Assembly (NCBI GenBank): GCA_038253885.1
Contig: JBBSGP010000006.1
Location: 36,261-100,260 of the forward strand
Direction: 5' to 3'
From: JALZAQ01 sp038253885
GTDB lineage: Bacteria; Gemmatimonadota; Gemmatimonadetes; Gemmatimonadales; Gemmatimonadaceae
Length of the DNA: 64,000 nucleotides
The translations under genes and the position numbers were made by a program. This document shows, piece after piece, positions 17,219 through 25,633 of the stretch (position 1 is the first letter of the stretch; each line of letters starts with the position of its first letter). A model generated the notes under the pieces. It made no database searches, was not told the DNA's origin, and saw only the letters and a program-made list of their open reading frames with translations.

Positions 17219-17539
17219 ATGCTTCCCCGGATGGATCCGTACTCGCGGCACATCATCATCTGTACCGGAGGCTTCTGTTCACCGGATCGGAACGGGCGCG
17301 CGCTGTATGCAGAGCTTCCGGTCCTGCTGGAGCGCGAGGGACTTCTTTTCGGGCCGGATCGTGTGAAGCGGGGGGAGACGCCGTGCCTCGGCGTCTGCGC
17401 GGGCGGCCCAATCGTGGTCGTCTATCCGGATGGCATCTGGTATGGCGGCGTGACAGCCGCGTTGCTCGAGCGAATCGTCGTCGAGCATCTGAAGGGAGGA
17501 CGGGTGGTCGAGGATGCCGTCTTCCACCGTCTCACATGA
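17219..17539 (+). CDS. Thioredoxin-like [2Fe-2S] ferredoxin, copy 2
   Basis: A 106-residue paralogue of the gene at 15254-15574, with cysteine pairs IICTGGFCSPD (Cys15, Cys20) and TPCLGVCAGGP (Cys56, Cys60) and the same VVVYPDGIWYGGV and VEHLKGGRVVED segments. A second methionine at residue 5 could be the start. Spacing of the first cysteine pair differs by one from copy 1, so the two may not be interchangeable. It is divergent from mgtE, with 135 bp between starts. Its 3' end overlaps the convergent gene by 8 bp. The function is electron transfer or redox sensing, with the partner unknown. Confidence 0.86.
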   Translation: MLPRMDPYSRHIIICTGGFCSPDRNGRALYAELPVLLEREGLLFGPDRVKRGETPCLGVCAGGPIVVVYPDGIWYGGVTAALLERIVVEHLKGGRVVEDAVFHRLT

Positions 17540-18305
17540 TCAGGTCGTCAAGCGTCCATTGTCGGCGGATGGCGTCTTCAGCTCCGCACTCGGCGACAAC
17601 TTTGGCGGTCACATCGGCTGCCCATCGAAAGCCGGAATGATCGGCCAGGCCGAGCGGCGGCCATCCCATCCTCACGGCCGCCGCGTCGCCGTACAGCACA
17701 CTGATGATCTCGTCGCTCGCCGTCGTGTCGCCCAGCACCTGCAGCGCGCCCCTGACCATTGCTCCGTCCTCGCTGCTCGGCGACCCGAAGGGGTTCGAGC
17801 CGAGCGCGTACGCGAGTCCTTCCCGCGCGACCACCGCCGACAGCGTGGCCGCCTGACCATGGAGCTCTGTCCAGATCGTCCGGACCGTCTCCGCCGAAGC
17901 CTCACGTTGAACATCCTCGGCGCTCACCGGCTCCCCGGCCCACATCTGGACCAGACCGTGTCTCGCGCGCCGCTTGCCGGTGGTTCGATGCAGGGCTTCG
18001 GTGGCGACCCGATCCGTCCACAGTCCCGGCGAGGGCACGACGATCGCAAGGGTCATCTCGCCGGTGAAGAGGCAGCGCCGGGCCGTACGATCTCCGGCCT
18101 CGTGCGCGAGCCGCTCAGCGCCGAGACTCTGGAGTCGCTCGACCATCTCCAATGCAGCGTTCCCGGCCATCGGGTTGTACGCAGCGAAGCCCCACTCGCG
18201 CTCCGCTCGCGAGAGATAGGCGAGGAATCGCGGCGAGCGCGTGCGCCCGTCGCGGCTCAACCGATAGATCTCGGCCATCGCCGCGAGCGTTTCGGCGATC
18301 CTCAC
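17532..18305 (-). CDS. Unknown protein translationally coupled to HNH gene
   Basis: 257 residues from GTG 18305, whose GTGA overlaps the stop of the upstream HNH gene; an ATG at 18278 is the alternative. The sequence is soluble, without a signal peptide or membrane helix. Distinct stretches are ETLAAMAEIYRLSRDGRTRS, FLAYLSRAEREWGFAAYNPM, CLFTGEMTLAIVVPSPGLW and a C-terminal AAAVRMGWPPLGLADHSGF. I do not recognise the family. Codon use and coupling support a real gene. Because it follows a stand-alone HNH nuclease-like protein, it could be a partner or regulator, but nothing in the sequence proves it. Confidence 0.7.
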   Translation of the reverse strand: MRIAETLAAMAEIYRLSRDGRTRSPRFLAYLSRAEREWGFAAYNPMAGNAALEMVERLQSLGAERLAHEAGDRTARRCLFTGEMTLAIVVPSPGLWTDRVATEALHRTTGKRRARHGLVQMWAGEPVSAEDVQREASAETVRTIWTELHGQAATLSAVVAREGLAYALGSNPFGSPSSEDGAMVRGALQVLGDTTASDEIISVLYGDAAAVRMGWPPLGLADHSGFRWAADVTAKVVAECGAEDAIRRQWTLDDLIM

Positions 18306-18634
18306 CTGCGCGATGCGGGGCGCCGCGCGAGCTCCAGCAGCTCGCGTTCCACCGTGCGGAGATGCCGCGGCCAGACGTGACGAGCGAGCTGAAAGAAGTT
18401 GGTGCGGGCGGCCTGATCCTCGGCCAGAAAATGCGACAGGCGGCGGTGCCCCTTGAGCGTGTTGCACCCCTTGCACGCCGTCACTAAGTTGCCCCCCGAC
18501 CGGTCGCCGCCGCGCACCCGCGGCTGCACGTGATCCACCGTCAGCTCTTCGGCGGGCCAGAGCAGGCCACAGTAGACACAGCGGTAGTCATCGCGAGCGA
18601 AGAGTTGATCCCGATTCAATGACGCCACCACCAC
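18302..18634 (-). CDS. Small HNH endonuclease-fold protein, copy 1
   Basis: About 110 residues from GTG 18634; GTGs at 18631 and 18628 are alternatives. The HNH motif is complete: a CVYCG zinc knuckle, LTVDHVQPRVRGG with the catalytic His, NLVTACKGCNTLKG with Asn and the second CxxC knuckle. A basic helical tail (ARHVWPRHLRTVERELLELA) follows. Zinc-stabilised HNH domains of this size occur in nicking or restriction enzymes and in proteins of unknown role. The 5' end overlaps the divergent gene at 18619, so one of the two starts is probably shorter. Its stop is coupled to the unknown gene downstream. Confidence 0.85.
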   Translation of the reverse strand: MVVASLNRDQLFARDDYRCVYCGLLWPAEELTVDHVQPRVRGGDRSGGNLVTACKGCNTLKGHRRLSHFLAEDQAARTNFFQLARHVWPRHLRTVERELLELARRPASRR

Positions 18635-18948
18635 CCTCCGATCCGTTCAGCCCGCGCCGCGCTATTATGGGAGCCGCGAAACGGCTCCTCTTCAAGCAGC
18701 TCGATACCAGCGCTCCCGTCGCGATCGAGCCCCCCCGACTCACCCTTCGAGCCCTCGAGGCCATCCGCATGTCCCGCTCCCGCGACCGCATCCTCGGCAA
18801 CCTCGACGATATGTACCGCGAGGCCTTCGACCGCGCCAAGACCACCGACGATCAGTCCCAGATGCAGACCCTGGACTTCGCCTACCGTCGGGAGCAGCTG
18901 TATTTCGAGATCCTTCTGGATATCAGGGATGCGGTGGAAAAGCGGTGA
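18619..18948 (+). CDS. Small hypothetical protein, helical
   Basis: 109 residues from ATG 18619, or 93 from ATG 18667 if the Pro-rich start is untranslated. The shorter form would remove the overlap with the divergent HNH gene. The body is predicted helical, with RLTLRALEAIRMSRSRDRIL, DDMYREAFDRAKTTDDQSQM and a final YRREQLYFEILLDIRDAVEK. There is no signal peptide, cysteine motif or known domain. The sequence has the charge pattern of a small cytoplasmic helical bundle. The function is unknown. Confidence 0.6.
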   Translation: MTPPPPSDPFSPRRAIMGAAKRLLFKQLDTSAPVAIEPPRLTLRALEAIRMSRSRDRILGNLDDMYREAFDRAKTTDDQSQMQTLDFAYRREQLYFEILLDIRDAVEKR

Positions 18949-18969
18949 CGCATTCCGGTAGCGCGCTGG

Positions 18970-19455
18970 TCACCCCGCGTACCGAAAGCCGGTCTCCTTG
19001 AGCGTGAGTGTGTCGGCCGGCGTCTGCAGGCCGGCTTCGACGACTTCCGCGATCAGGAAGATGTGGTCGCCTGCGGGATGATCGGCGGTGATGCGACACT
19101 CCAGCCACCCGGTGGCGTCGTCGAGAATCGGCGATCCCGTCAGCGGCCCCGGATGATGAGCGACCCCATCCAGCTTGTTCGGTACGTTGCGTGAGGAGCG
19201 CCCGAGCCTGCCCGCGAGCTGTCGCGATCCCGCCGGAAGAACGCTGAGAGCGAACTGCCCGCTGGCACGCAGCATCCCGAGCGAGCGCGCCTCGTGCTCA
19301 ACCGCGACGCCGATGAGCGGCGGCTCGAAGGAGAGCTGGGTGAGCCAGTTGACGGTCATGGCGTGGGGGGGTCCGTCCTGATCGTGCCGCACACCCAGAG
19401 CGTACAGCCCGTACACGATCGTTCGAAGTACCTGCTTCTTCGCGTCCTGATCCAT
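18970..19455 (-). CDS. Flavin reductase-like FMN-binding protein
   Basis: 161 residues from ATG 19455, preceded by a GGAGGG site. The sequence follows the flavin reductase/DIM6-NTAB split barrel: YGLYALGVRHDQDGPPHAMT, then NWLTQLSFEPPLIGVAVEH, then FALSVLPAGSRQLAGRLGR. The later part is LTGSPILDDATGWLECR and GDHIFLIAEVVEAG. Such proteins bind FMN and reduce flavin with NAD(P)H or act on ferric complexes. The diagnostic residues for a given subgroup are not certain. It is divergent from the M28 peptidase, with 157 bp between starts. Confidence 0.87.
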   Translation of the reverse strand: MDQDAKKQVLRTIVYGLYALGVRHDQDGPPHAMTVNWLTQLSFEPPLIGVAVEHEARSLGMLRASGQFALSVLPAGSRQLAGRLGRSSRNVPNKLDGVAHHPGPLTGSPILDDATGWLECRITADHPAGDHIFLIAEVVEAGLQTPADTLTLKETGFRYAG

Positions 19456-19612
19456 GATCCCTCCGGCTGGATCGATGACCCGGATTCTATCGCGCCGAGC
19501 CGGCGGCGAGGAGGGATTGACAATCACGGCTCGCCTGGTCGCTGACGCCCGTGCATCCTTGCCTGTCAGCCGCGACGATCCGGCTCGTCGAACCCTGTTC
19601 TGGAGACGCTCC

Positions 19613-20830
19613 ATGCGCTCGCCTGTACGAGTACTCAGATTCTGCGCCGCCATCGCTCTCGTCGCGCTTCTCGATGGGCCCGCTCAGGCCCAGGGCGCAC
19701 CGGTAGACACGACGGCGACGCGAGAGCTGGTGTCACGCCTCGACCTCGAGCGCTACAAGGCTACGCTCATCGGCCTAACCCAGTTCGGAGACCGGCGCCA
19801 GGGGACCGATCGAAATCGCGCCGCGGTCGATTGGATCGAAGCGCAGCTCAAGAGCTACGGCTGCACCAACACGGAGCGTATCACCTATGATTTCCAGCCT
19901 CCCGCTCCGGCGGCGCCGCGACAACCGTCGGCTTCGGGAGCGTCATTGCGGCTGCCGACGGCGGCGCCCGGTGGAGCGCGACTGCGCGGCACCCTGATGC
20001 CGATCGGGGTGAACAGCGATTCGCTCGCGCAGCCGGACACGAGGCTTCGCGCTCTCAATGCGCAGCCGAGCTCACCCGGCCAGCGCCAGGAGGTCTACTG
20101 CACCAAGGTGGGCATGTCGCACCCCGAAGAGATGTACATCGTCGGCGCGCACATGGACGGAATTGGGTGGGGAGAGGCGGCGAACGATGACGGCTCCGGC
20201 ACCGCGCTGGTGATGGAGCTGGCGCGCGTCTTCAGCAGCCCCGACGTGCAGACCGAGCGCTCGATCCGATTCATCCTCTGGAACAACGAGGAGACGGGGC
20301 TCAATGGAGCCCGCGCTTACGTCCAGCAGCGACAGGAGAGACAGGGGAAGGAGGACCCCGCTGGCTCGCGGCGGTACCCGGAGCCGCGGTGGCTCGGCAT
20401 GATCCAGCATGACATGATGCTGTTCGACCACGGCATGCCCCGTCCCGACGGGACGATGGGCCGTGACCAGCGTCCCGAGGCTGACGTGAACATCGAGTTC
20501 CAGAGCGGCGCGAAGATGGCCGCCGGCGCTCAACAGCTCGCTTGGGCGCTCGCCAGCGCGAACGAGAAGTACGCGACGGATTACCCGGCAACGGTGGGGC
20601 AGCACATGACGAACACCGACTCCGCGCCGTTCCAGGATATCATCCCCGCGATCAGTCTGCGCGAGAACGAGCGGGGGGCGCAGATCGGCGCGGGGTGGGA
20701 CCCACAGTGGCACCAGCCCACCGACCGTCTAACTACATACAACGACAAGGACTTCCGCCTCGGCCTGAACGCCGCGCAGACGACCCTTGGCGGCATCGCC
20801 CAACTGGCCGGTGCGACGTTGCGGAAGTAG
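19613..20830 (+). CDS. Secreted M28 family zinc aminopeptidase
   Basis: 405 residues from ATG 19613, behind a GGAG site and giving a signal peptide (VLRFCAAIALVALLDG, cut near AQAQ). Metal ligands of the M28 family are visible: VGAHMDGIGWGEAANDDGSG (His180, and Asp in NDD), the catalytic/metal Glu pair in WNNEETGLNGA, an Asp in QHDMMLFDHG, and the last His in QWHQPTDR. The insert between residues 95 and 145, rich in Pro/Ala/Gly, is unusual and may be a loop or linker. It is expected in the periplasm or outside the cell as a peptide-degrading enzyme, with substrate range unknown. Confidence 0.9.
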   Translation: MRSPVRVLRFCAAIALVALLDGPAQAQGAPVDTTATRELVSRLDLERYKATLIGLTQFGDRRQGTDRNRAAVDWIEAQLKSYGCTNTERITYDFQPPAPAAPRQPSASGASLRLPTAAPGGARLRGTLMPIGVNSDSLAQPDTRLRALNAQPSSPGQRQEVYCTKVGMSHPEEMYIVGAHMDGIGWGEAANDDGSGTALVMELARVFSSPDVQTERSIRFILWNNEETGLNGARAYVQQRQERQGKEDPAGSRRYPEPRWLGMIQHDMMLFDHGMPRPDGTMGRDQRPEADVNIEFQSGAKMAAGAQQLAWALASANEKYATDYPATVGQHMTNTDSAPFQDIIPAISLRENERGAQIGAGWDPQWHQPTDRLTTYNDKDFRLGLNAAQTTLGGIAQLAGATLRK

Positions 20831-20975
20831 CCGTTGGGGGGAATGGGACTTGCTTTCACCTGTCCCGACCATAGGCTGAATCAGACAGCAGTCGGCGTGC
20901 GCCTGGGCGTCTCCCCCCGGGGGGGTCGCGTCATGGCGCTCGCCGATTCCCATCGCACCCTCCGCCCCGAGCGTC

Positions 20976-21740
20976 ATGTCCGCACTCATCATCCTCGTTC
21001 TCGCCGCGGCGTTGTTGCTGACGGTCGCGGTATGGATGGTGAGCGTCTTTCGGCGCCCTTCGCCCGCGCGGCATGAGCCAGGGGAGATCCGGCTGATCTT
21101 TCCGGGAGGGTCGAAGACGGCCCCGATCGAGGAGGATCGATCACCCGAGGAGGAGGAGGATCGATCACCCGAGGAGGTAGAGGAGCTCGAGCCGGCGGAC
21201 GAGGGCCTCCGCCCCCAACCCATGTCACGGTCGATGGCCGAGGCGCTCGAGATCTCCGCTGCGCGCGGGCGACCGGCCGCACAGCCTGATGGCGGGTCGG
21301 ATCGGAACGGGGCGAACGGTGCGGGGAGGAAGGGCGTAGGTGTCGACGAAGATCGGGCGCTGGCCGGTGAGACGGTGCAGTTCCGCCGCCCCCAGGATGA
21401 GGCGGTGCAGCTGCTTCCAGGGAGGCTCGAGGTCCTCGACGGAGAGCATCCGAACGAGGAAGTGCGCTTCGTGCGCATGCCGGGAGAGCTACCTCAGATC
21501 ACCTTCGGGCGTGAGGTCGGCCCGCCGCACCGTCATGTGAGGCTGCGCACGATGACGGCGAGCCGACTTCACGCCCGGATGACCTATCGCAGCGGTCGAT
21601 GGACGATCACGAACCTTTCCGCCACCAACCCGGTACACATAAACGATGTCGCTATCGAGAGCGTGGGCGAGGGGCGGGTGCTCGATGACGGTGACCGGAT
21701 CGAGATGGGCGAGATCGTCTTTCGGTTCAGATCTCACTAG
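20976..21740 (+). CDS. Membrane-anchored FHA domain protein
   Basis: 254 residues. A single N-terminal membrane helix (LIILVLAAALLLTVAVWMV, about 4-23) is followed by a charged linker and a C-terminal FHA domain (about 160-254). FHA landmarks are LPQITFGREVG, the TASRLHARMTY phospho-threonine-binding Ser/His segment, WTITNLSATNPVHIND, and DGDRIEMGEIVFRF. The linker contains a duplicated acidic DRSPEEEE unit. FHA domains bind phosphothreonine peptides. The gene lies 15 bp upstream of a Ser/Thr kinase, so it is probably a target or adaptor of that kinase. Topology places the FHA domain in the cytoplasm if the N-terminus is outside. Confidence 0.88.
   Translation: MSALIILVLAAALLLTVAVWMVSVFRRPSPARHEPGEIRLIFPGGSKTAPIEEDRSPEEEEDRSPEEVEELEPADEGLRPQPMSRSMAEALEISAARGRPAAQPDGGSDRNGANGAGRKGVGVDEDRALAGETVQFRRPQDEAVQLLPGRLEVLDGEHPNEEVRFVRMPGELPQITFGREVGPPHRHVRLRTMTASRLHARMTYRSGRWTITNLSATNPVHINDVAIESVGEGRVLDDGDRIEMGEIVFRFRSH
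21129..21177 (+). repeat. 24-bp tandem duplication inside the FHA gene
   Basis: Two head-to-tail copies of a 24-bp unit, nearly identical over 49 bases, encode DRSPEEEE then DRSPEEVE in the acidic linker. The period is a multiple of three, so the frame is kept. This looks like a recent slip duplication. Confidence 0.85.
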
Positions 21741-21755
21741 GCGGGAAATGATGTG

Positions 21756-24242
21756 ATGGAGCGAGACGCCATGCCGCGGGGGCTCATCGAGCTCGGCGCA
21801 GAGCTCGAGGTTCTGCGTGAGCTCGGCCGGGGCGGCATGGGGGTCGTGTATCTCGCCCGGGAGCTGGCGACCGGTCGCGAGGTAGCGATCAAGGTCATTC
21901 GCGCGCGCTACGAGCAGGACGAGGAAGCGCTGGCGCGATTCGCGCGCGAAGCCCGAGTGCTTGCCGGATTGCGGCACCCGCGCATCATAGGAGTTGAGAG
22001 CGTCAAACAGCTCTCCGATGGGAGCGTGGCCCTGATCATGGAGCGCGTGGCCGGCCGCACCCTCACCCAAGCGATTCGCCGGGATGGGGCGTTTGCGTTC
22101 GACCGGGCCGAGGTCGTTCTTCGCGATGTCGCCGAAGCGCTCGGCCACGCACATGCGCAGGGAATCGTTCACCGCGACGTCAAACCGGAGAACATTTTCC
22201 TCGAGGATGCAATGGGGCGCGCGCTGCTCGCCGACTTCGGCATAGCGCGGTCGATCGACGGAGACTCGAGCCTCACCATGACGGGTGTGGCGATCGGCAC
22301 CCCCACCTACATGTCACCGGAGCAGATCGACAGCGCCCAGGTGGATGGGAGAAGCGACCTGTACAGCCTCGGAGTGGTCGCGTGGGAAATGCTCTCGGCG
22401 ACGCGACCCTGGGATGGAGAGAGCATCTACAGCGTCATTTATCGGCAGAAGCACGAGGACCTGCCCGCACTCGACCAGCTGCGCCCCGACATCCCCGCAC
22501 CGTTGCTCGGCGCGATCGAGGGTCTCCTCGAGAAGGACCGTGAGGAGCGATGGCCGGACGCGGGGAGCTTCATCGCCGCGCTGGGCTCGTCGGCCCCGGC
22601 CAGGCGGCGTCGGCCGGCCGCAGCCCGACCTCCGAGCGAGACGCAGCGGCTCGTCCGGCCGCGACCGATTCCCACCGAGCCGGAGCCGGTGGCTCTTCCC
22701 GCCGACGAGCAGCAGGTGGATGTCCTGGATCTGCTGGCGCCCGGTGGGTGGACGCGCCGTCGCCGGCGCGGAGCGTCGATCGCGTCGCTCGTCATCGCGG
22801 TGCTCGGAGGCGCTGCTCTTCTCTTCGGTCGAACGGCCCGCGAGACGCCATCGGTGTCCCTCTCCTCGTCCGCGACATCGGCGGGCCCGGTCGCGCGGCC
22901 GAGCCAGCCATCAGCGACGCGGCCACCGCGTTTGGCGTCGACGGAAACCCTTCGTGCCTCGGCCGGGGTTGTCGTGACCGCGGCCACGCGGGGCGCCGGG
23001 ACGGACATCGCACAGGTGATCCCCATTCCTGCCCCGGTCCCGGTCTCGGCGTCACCGGCCGCGAGCCGAGCGACTCCTCCAGCCATCAGCGCCACTCCGC
23101 CACCGGCAGCGCGGCCGACCCCCAGCCTGGCTCAGCCCGGGGACGGTATATCCGCGCCCGTGCCACCCGTCTCGCCGCCGATGACGGAGCGCATGAGCGT
23201 CATCCCGGGCGGGGTGCACAGCTGTGCCCTGTCAAAGGATGGTCGCGCCTGGTGCTGGGGTGGGAACGCCAGTGGGCAACTCGGCGTCGGGACTGCGGCG
23301 CGGTCCGTGACTCCGGTTCCGCTCGTTGGCGATATGCGGTTCGCCAGCCTCTCGCCCGGGCTCTTCCACACCTGCGGCGTCTCGCGCGAATCCGTCGCGT
23401 TCTGCTGGGGAGACAACGAGCACGGGCAGGTGGGGGACGGAACGAATCAGAGCAGGCTCGCGCCGGTGCGAGTGACCGGTGCCATCGACTTCCGCGCGCT
23501 GGCATCGGGGGCGTCTCACACGTGCGGGATCACCGCGGCGGGACTCGCCCTCTGCTGGGGCGCGAATGCTCACGGCCAGCTTGGCGACGGCGGCGCCACC
23601 GATCGGTCGAGCCCAATCGCAGTCGCCACGAGCGCGCGATTCACCGTTCTCGTGGCTGGCTGGAATCACAGTTGCGCGCTGGACGCTTCGGGGCACGCGT
23701 GGTGTTGGGGAGCGAACAGCGGGGGGCAGCTCGGTGATGGGTCGACGACCGATCAACGCAAGCCGGCAGCGGTCGCCGGCGACGTGACGTTCGTCGCGAT
23801 CTCGGCCGGTAACGAGCACAGCTGCGGCATCACGAGCTCGGGAGTGGCGTACTGCTGGGGCCGGAACCAGTTCGGACAGCTCGGCGATGGCGGTACGGCT
23901 GACCGCTCGACGCCCATCCGCGTGCGTACGCGAGAGCGGTTGCGCGCCGTCGCGGCTGGCGGCGTGCACAGCTGTGCCGTCACCGACGCCGGTGCCGCGC
24001 TCTGCTGGGGACGCAACACCTACGGACAGCTGGGCGACGGCGGGACAACCGACCGCTCGTCGCCGGCCGAGGTGACGGGAGGCCACACCTTCGCTTCGAT
24101 CCGGATGTTCGGGTCGCACAGCTGCGGCACGACAGTGTCGGGAGAGAGCTTCTGCTGGGGCTACAACCCGGATGGACAGCTCGGCGATGGAACGCGAACG
24201 CACCGCACTCGCCCGACATACGTGGAGCAGCCCGCGCGGTAG
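21756..24242 (+). CDS. Transmembrane Ser/Thr kinase with extracytoplasmic RCC1-type repeats
   Basis: 828 residues from ATG 21756; GTG 21753 lies just before it. The kinase domain (about 15-275) has LGRGGMGVVY, the ATP lysine in VAIKVI, HRDVKPENIF, ADFGIA and YMSPEQ, so it is a complete PknB-like kinase. A Pro/Arg-rich juxtamembrane region precedes one membrane helix (SIASLVIAVLGGAALLFG, about 342-359), then a Ser/Pro/Ala linker. The last 340 residues are seven repeats of the form HSCxxxxxGxxxCWGxNxxGQLGDG, an RCC1/ALFPE-type beta-propeller. Each repeat carries two cysteines, consistent with disulfides outside the cytoplasm. The propeller probably senses a ligand and the kinase signals inward, in the context of the adjacent FHA protein. 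Confidence 0.93.
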   Translation: MERDAMPRGLIELGAELEVLRELGRGGMGVVYLARELATGREVAIKVIRARYEQDEEALARFAREARVLAGLRHPRIIGVESVKQLSDGSVALIMERVAGRTLTQAIRRDGAFAFDRAEVVLRDVAEALGHAHAQGIVHRDVKPENIFLEDAMGRALLADFGIARSIDGDSSLTMTGVAIGTPTYMSPEQIDSAQVDGRSDLYSLGVVAWEMLSATRPWDGESIYSVIYRQKHEDLPALDQLRPDIPAPLLGAIEGLLEKDREERWPDAGSFIAALGSSAPARRRRPAAARPPSETQRLVRPRPIPTEPEPVALPADEQQVDVLDLLAPGGWTRRRRRGASIASLVIAVLGGAALLFGRTARETPSVSLSSSATSAGPVARPSQPSATRPPRLASTETLRASAGVVVTAATRGAGTDIAQVIPIPAPVPVSASPAASRATPPAISATPPPAARPTPSLAQPGDGISAPVPPVSPPMTERMSVIPGGVHSCALSKDGRAWCWGGNASGQLGVGTAARSVTPVPLVGDMRFASLSPGLFHTCGVSRESVAFCWGDNEHGQVGDGTNQSRLAPVRVTGAIDFRALASGASHTCGITAAGLALCWGANAHGQLGDGGATDRSSPIAVATSARFTVLVAGWNHSCALDASGHAWCWGANSGGQLGDGSTTDQRKPAAVAGDVTFVAISAGNEHSCGITSSGVAYCWGRNQFGQLGDGGTADRSTPIRVRTRERLRAVAAGGVHSCAVTDAGAALCWGRNTYGQLGDGGTTDRSSPAEVTGGHTFASIRMFGSHSCGTTVSGESFCWGYNPDGQLGDGTRTHRTRPTYVEQPAR

Positions 24243-24256
24243 CGGGCTCCTGAAGC

Positions 24257-25630
24257 ATGCCGAGTCATCGAATGGCTGCAGCATCGGCCCTGCTCGCGAG
24301 GATGTGCGTCGCCGTCGCGGCGATCTCCCTCTCGTGCGGCGGGCCGACGGAGAGTGCGGCCGTCGTGGCCGTCGTCATCACCCCATCGAGCAGCTCGCTC
24401 GGCCTCGGCAGCGCGCTTCCTCTCCGCGCGACGTCGCAGGATGCGCGCGGCCGGACGCTGGACCGACCGATCTTCTGGTCGAGCAGTCAACCGGACATCG
24501 CACAGGTGTCGGCCAGCGGTGTCGTCACCGGTTTGCAGATCGGCACAGTCCAGATCGCGGCCAGCGCCGACGGAAGGTCCGGCGTGGCTACCGTTGCCGT
24601 CACACCCACTCCGGTGAGCCGCGTGATCGTCCTGCCGGAAGCGGCATCGCTCGTCGTCGGCGGGAGCCAGCAGCTCCAGGCCGTCGCATACGCCGCCAGC
24701 GGCGCCACGCTGTCGGACCGGCCGTTCGTGTTCTCCAGCAGCAACGAAGCGGTCGCGCGCGTGGACGCCTCGGGTAAGGTCCGCGGGGTTGCGGTGGGAA
24801 CCGCCGTCATCACCGCCACGGCGGAAGGTAAGAGCGGCGCGTCCCAGATCACCGTCTCGCGGGCACCGGTGGCGCGAGTTCTGGTCACTCCCTCGCCGGC
24901 GTCGGTGATCGTCGGACAGAGCGTGCAGCTCGCGGCGACAACCGTGGATGTCAACGGTGACACCCTCTCCGGACGAGCGGTGGCGTGGAGCACGAGCAAC
25001 GACAACATCGCCAGCGTCTCCCAGACGGGAGTGGTCACCGGAAAGGGGGCTGGCACGGCGGTGATCACCGCCACATCGGAGAATCAGAGCGGATCGGCGC
25101 AGGTTACCGTAGCCCTGGCCCCCGTGGCCTCGGTGACGGTGGCGCCGACTCCGGTCTCTCTCGTCCGCGGACAGGCCCAGCAGCTGACGGCCACGACCCG
25201 AGACGCCGGAGGTACCGTGCTCTCGGGCCGTGTGGTGACGTGGTCCACCAGCAACGCCGCGGTCGCCACCGTCTCGAGCTCCGGCATGGTGACCGCCGTC
25301 GGGGTCGGCACCGCCGAGATCACAGCGACGAGCGAGGGGAAGAGCGGAAGCGCCAGCGTCTCCGTCGCATCAGACGTCGCGCGCGTTCAGGTGAGCCCGA
25401 AGAACGTTATCGTCGACAAGGGCAAGACGACGCAGCTGATCGCCAAAGCGTTCAACGCCGCTGGCATCGAGCTGTCGGGGCGCACCTTCTCCTGGAGCTC
25501 GAGCAACGATGCCATCGCCACCGTGGACCAGACCGGCTTGGTGAGAACGCGGGCCGTCGGCGTCGTCACCATCACGGTGACGTTGGAAGGGAAGAGCGAT
25601 ACCGCGTCGGTCGCGGTGGTCAACCCGTAA
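24257..25630 (+). CDS. BIG2-type Ig-like repeat lipoprotein
   Basis: 457 residues starting 14 bp after the kinase gene. The N-terminus is a lipoprotein signal (CVAVAAISLSCGG). It is followed by five bacterial Ig-like (BIG2) units of about 80 residues, each with the pattern V-x-V-x-P, ...LSGRxVxWSTSN, ...VAxVSxxGxVT, and GTAxITATSEGKSG. BIG2 proteins make cell-surface or periplasmic adhesion-like rods. The repeats resemble the N-terminal units of the larger lipoprotein at 39699. The downstream gene starts 3 bp after its stop, so the two are almost certainly cotranscribed. Its ligand is unknown. Confidence 0.88.
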   Translation: MPSHRMAAASALLARMCVAVAAISLSCGGPTESAAVVAVVITPSSSSLGLGSALPLRATSQDARGRTLDRPIFWSSSQPDIAQVSASGVVTGLQIGTVQIAASADGRSGVATVAVTPTPVSRVIVLPEAASLVVGGSQQLQAVAYAASGATLSDRPFVFSSSNEAVARVDASGKVRGVAVGTAVITATAEGKSGASQITVSRAPVARVLVTPSPASVIVGQSVQLAATTVDVNGDTLSGRAVAWSTSNDNIASVSQTGVVTGKGAGTAVITATSENQSGSAQVTVALAPVASVTVAPTPVSLVRGQAQQLTATTRDAGGTVLSGRVVTWSTSNAAVATVSSSGMVTAVGVGTAEITATSEGKSGSASVSVASDVARVQVSPKNVIVDKGKTTQLIAKAFNAAGIELSGRTFSWSSSNDAIATVDQTGLVRTRAVGVVTITVTLEGKSDTASVAVVNP

Positions 25631-25633
25631 CCG

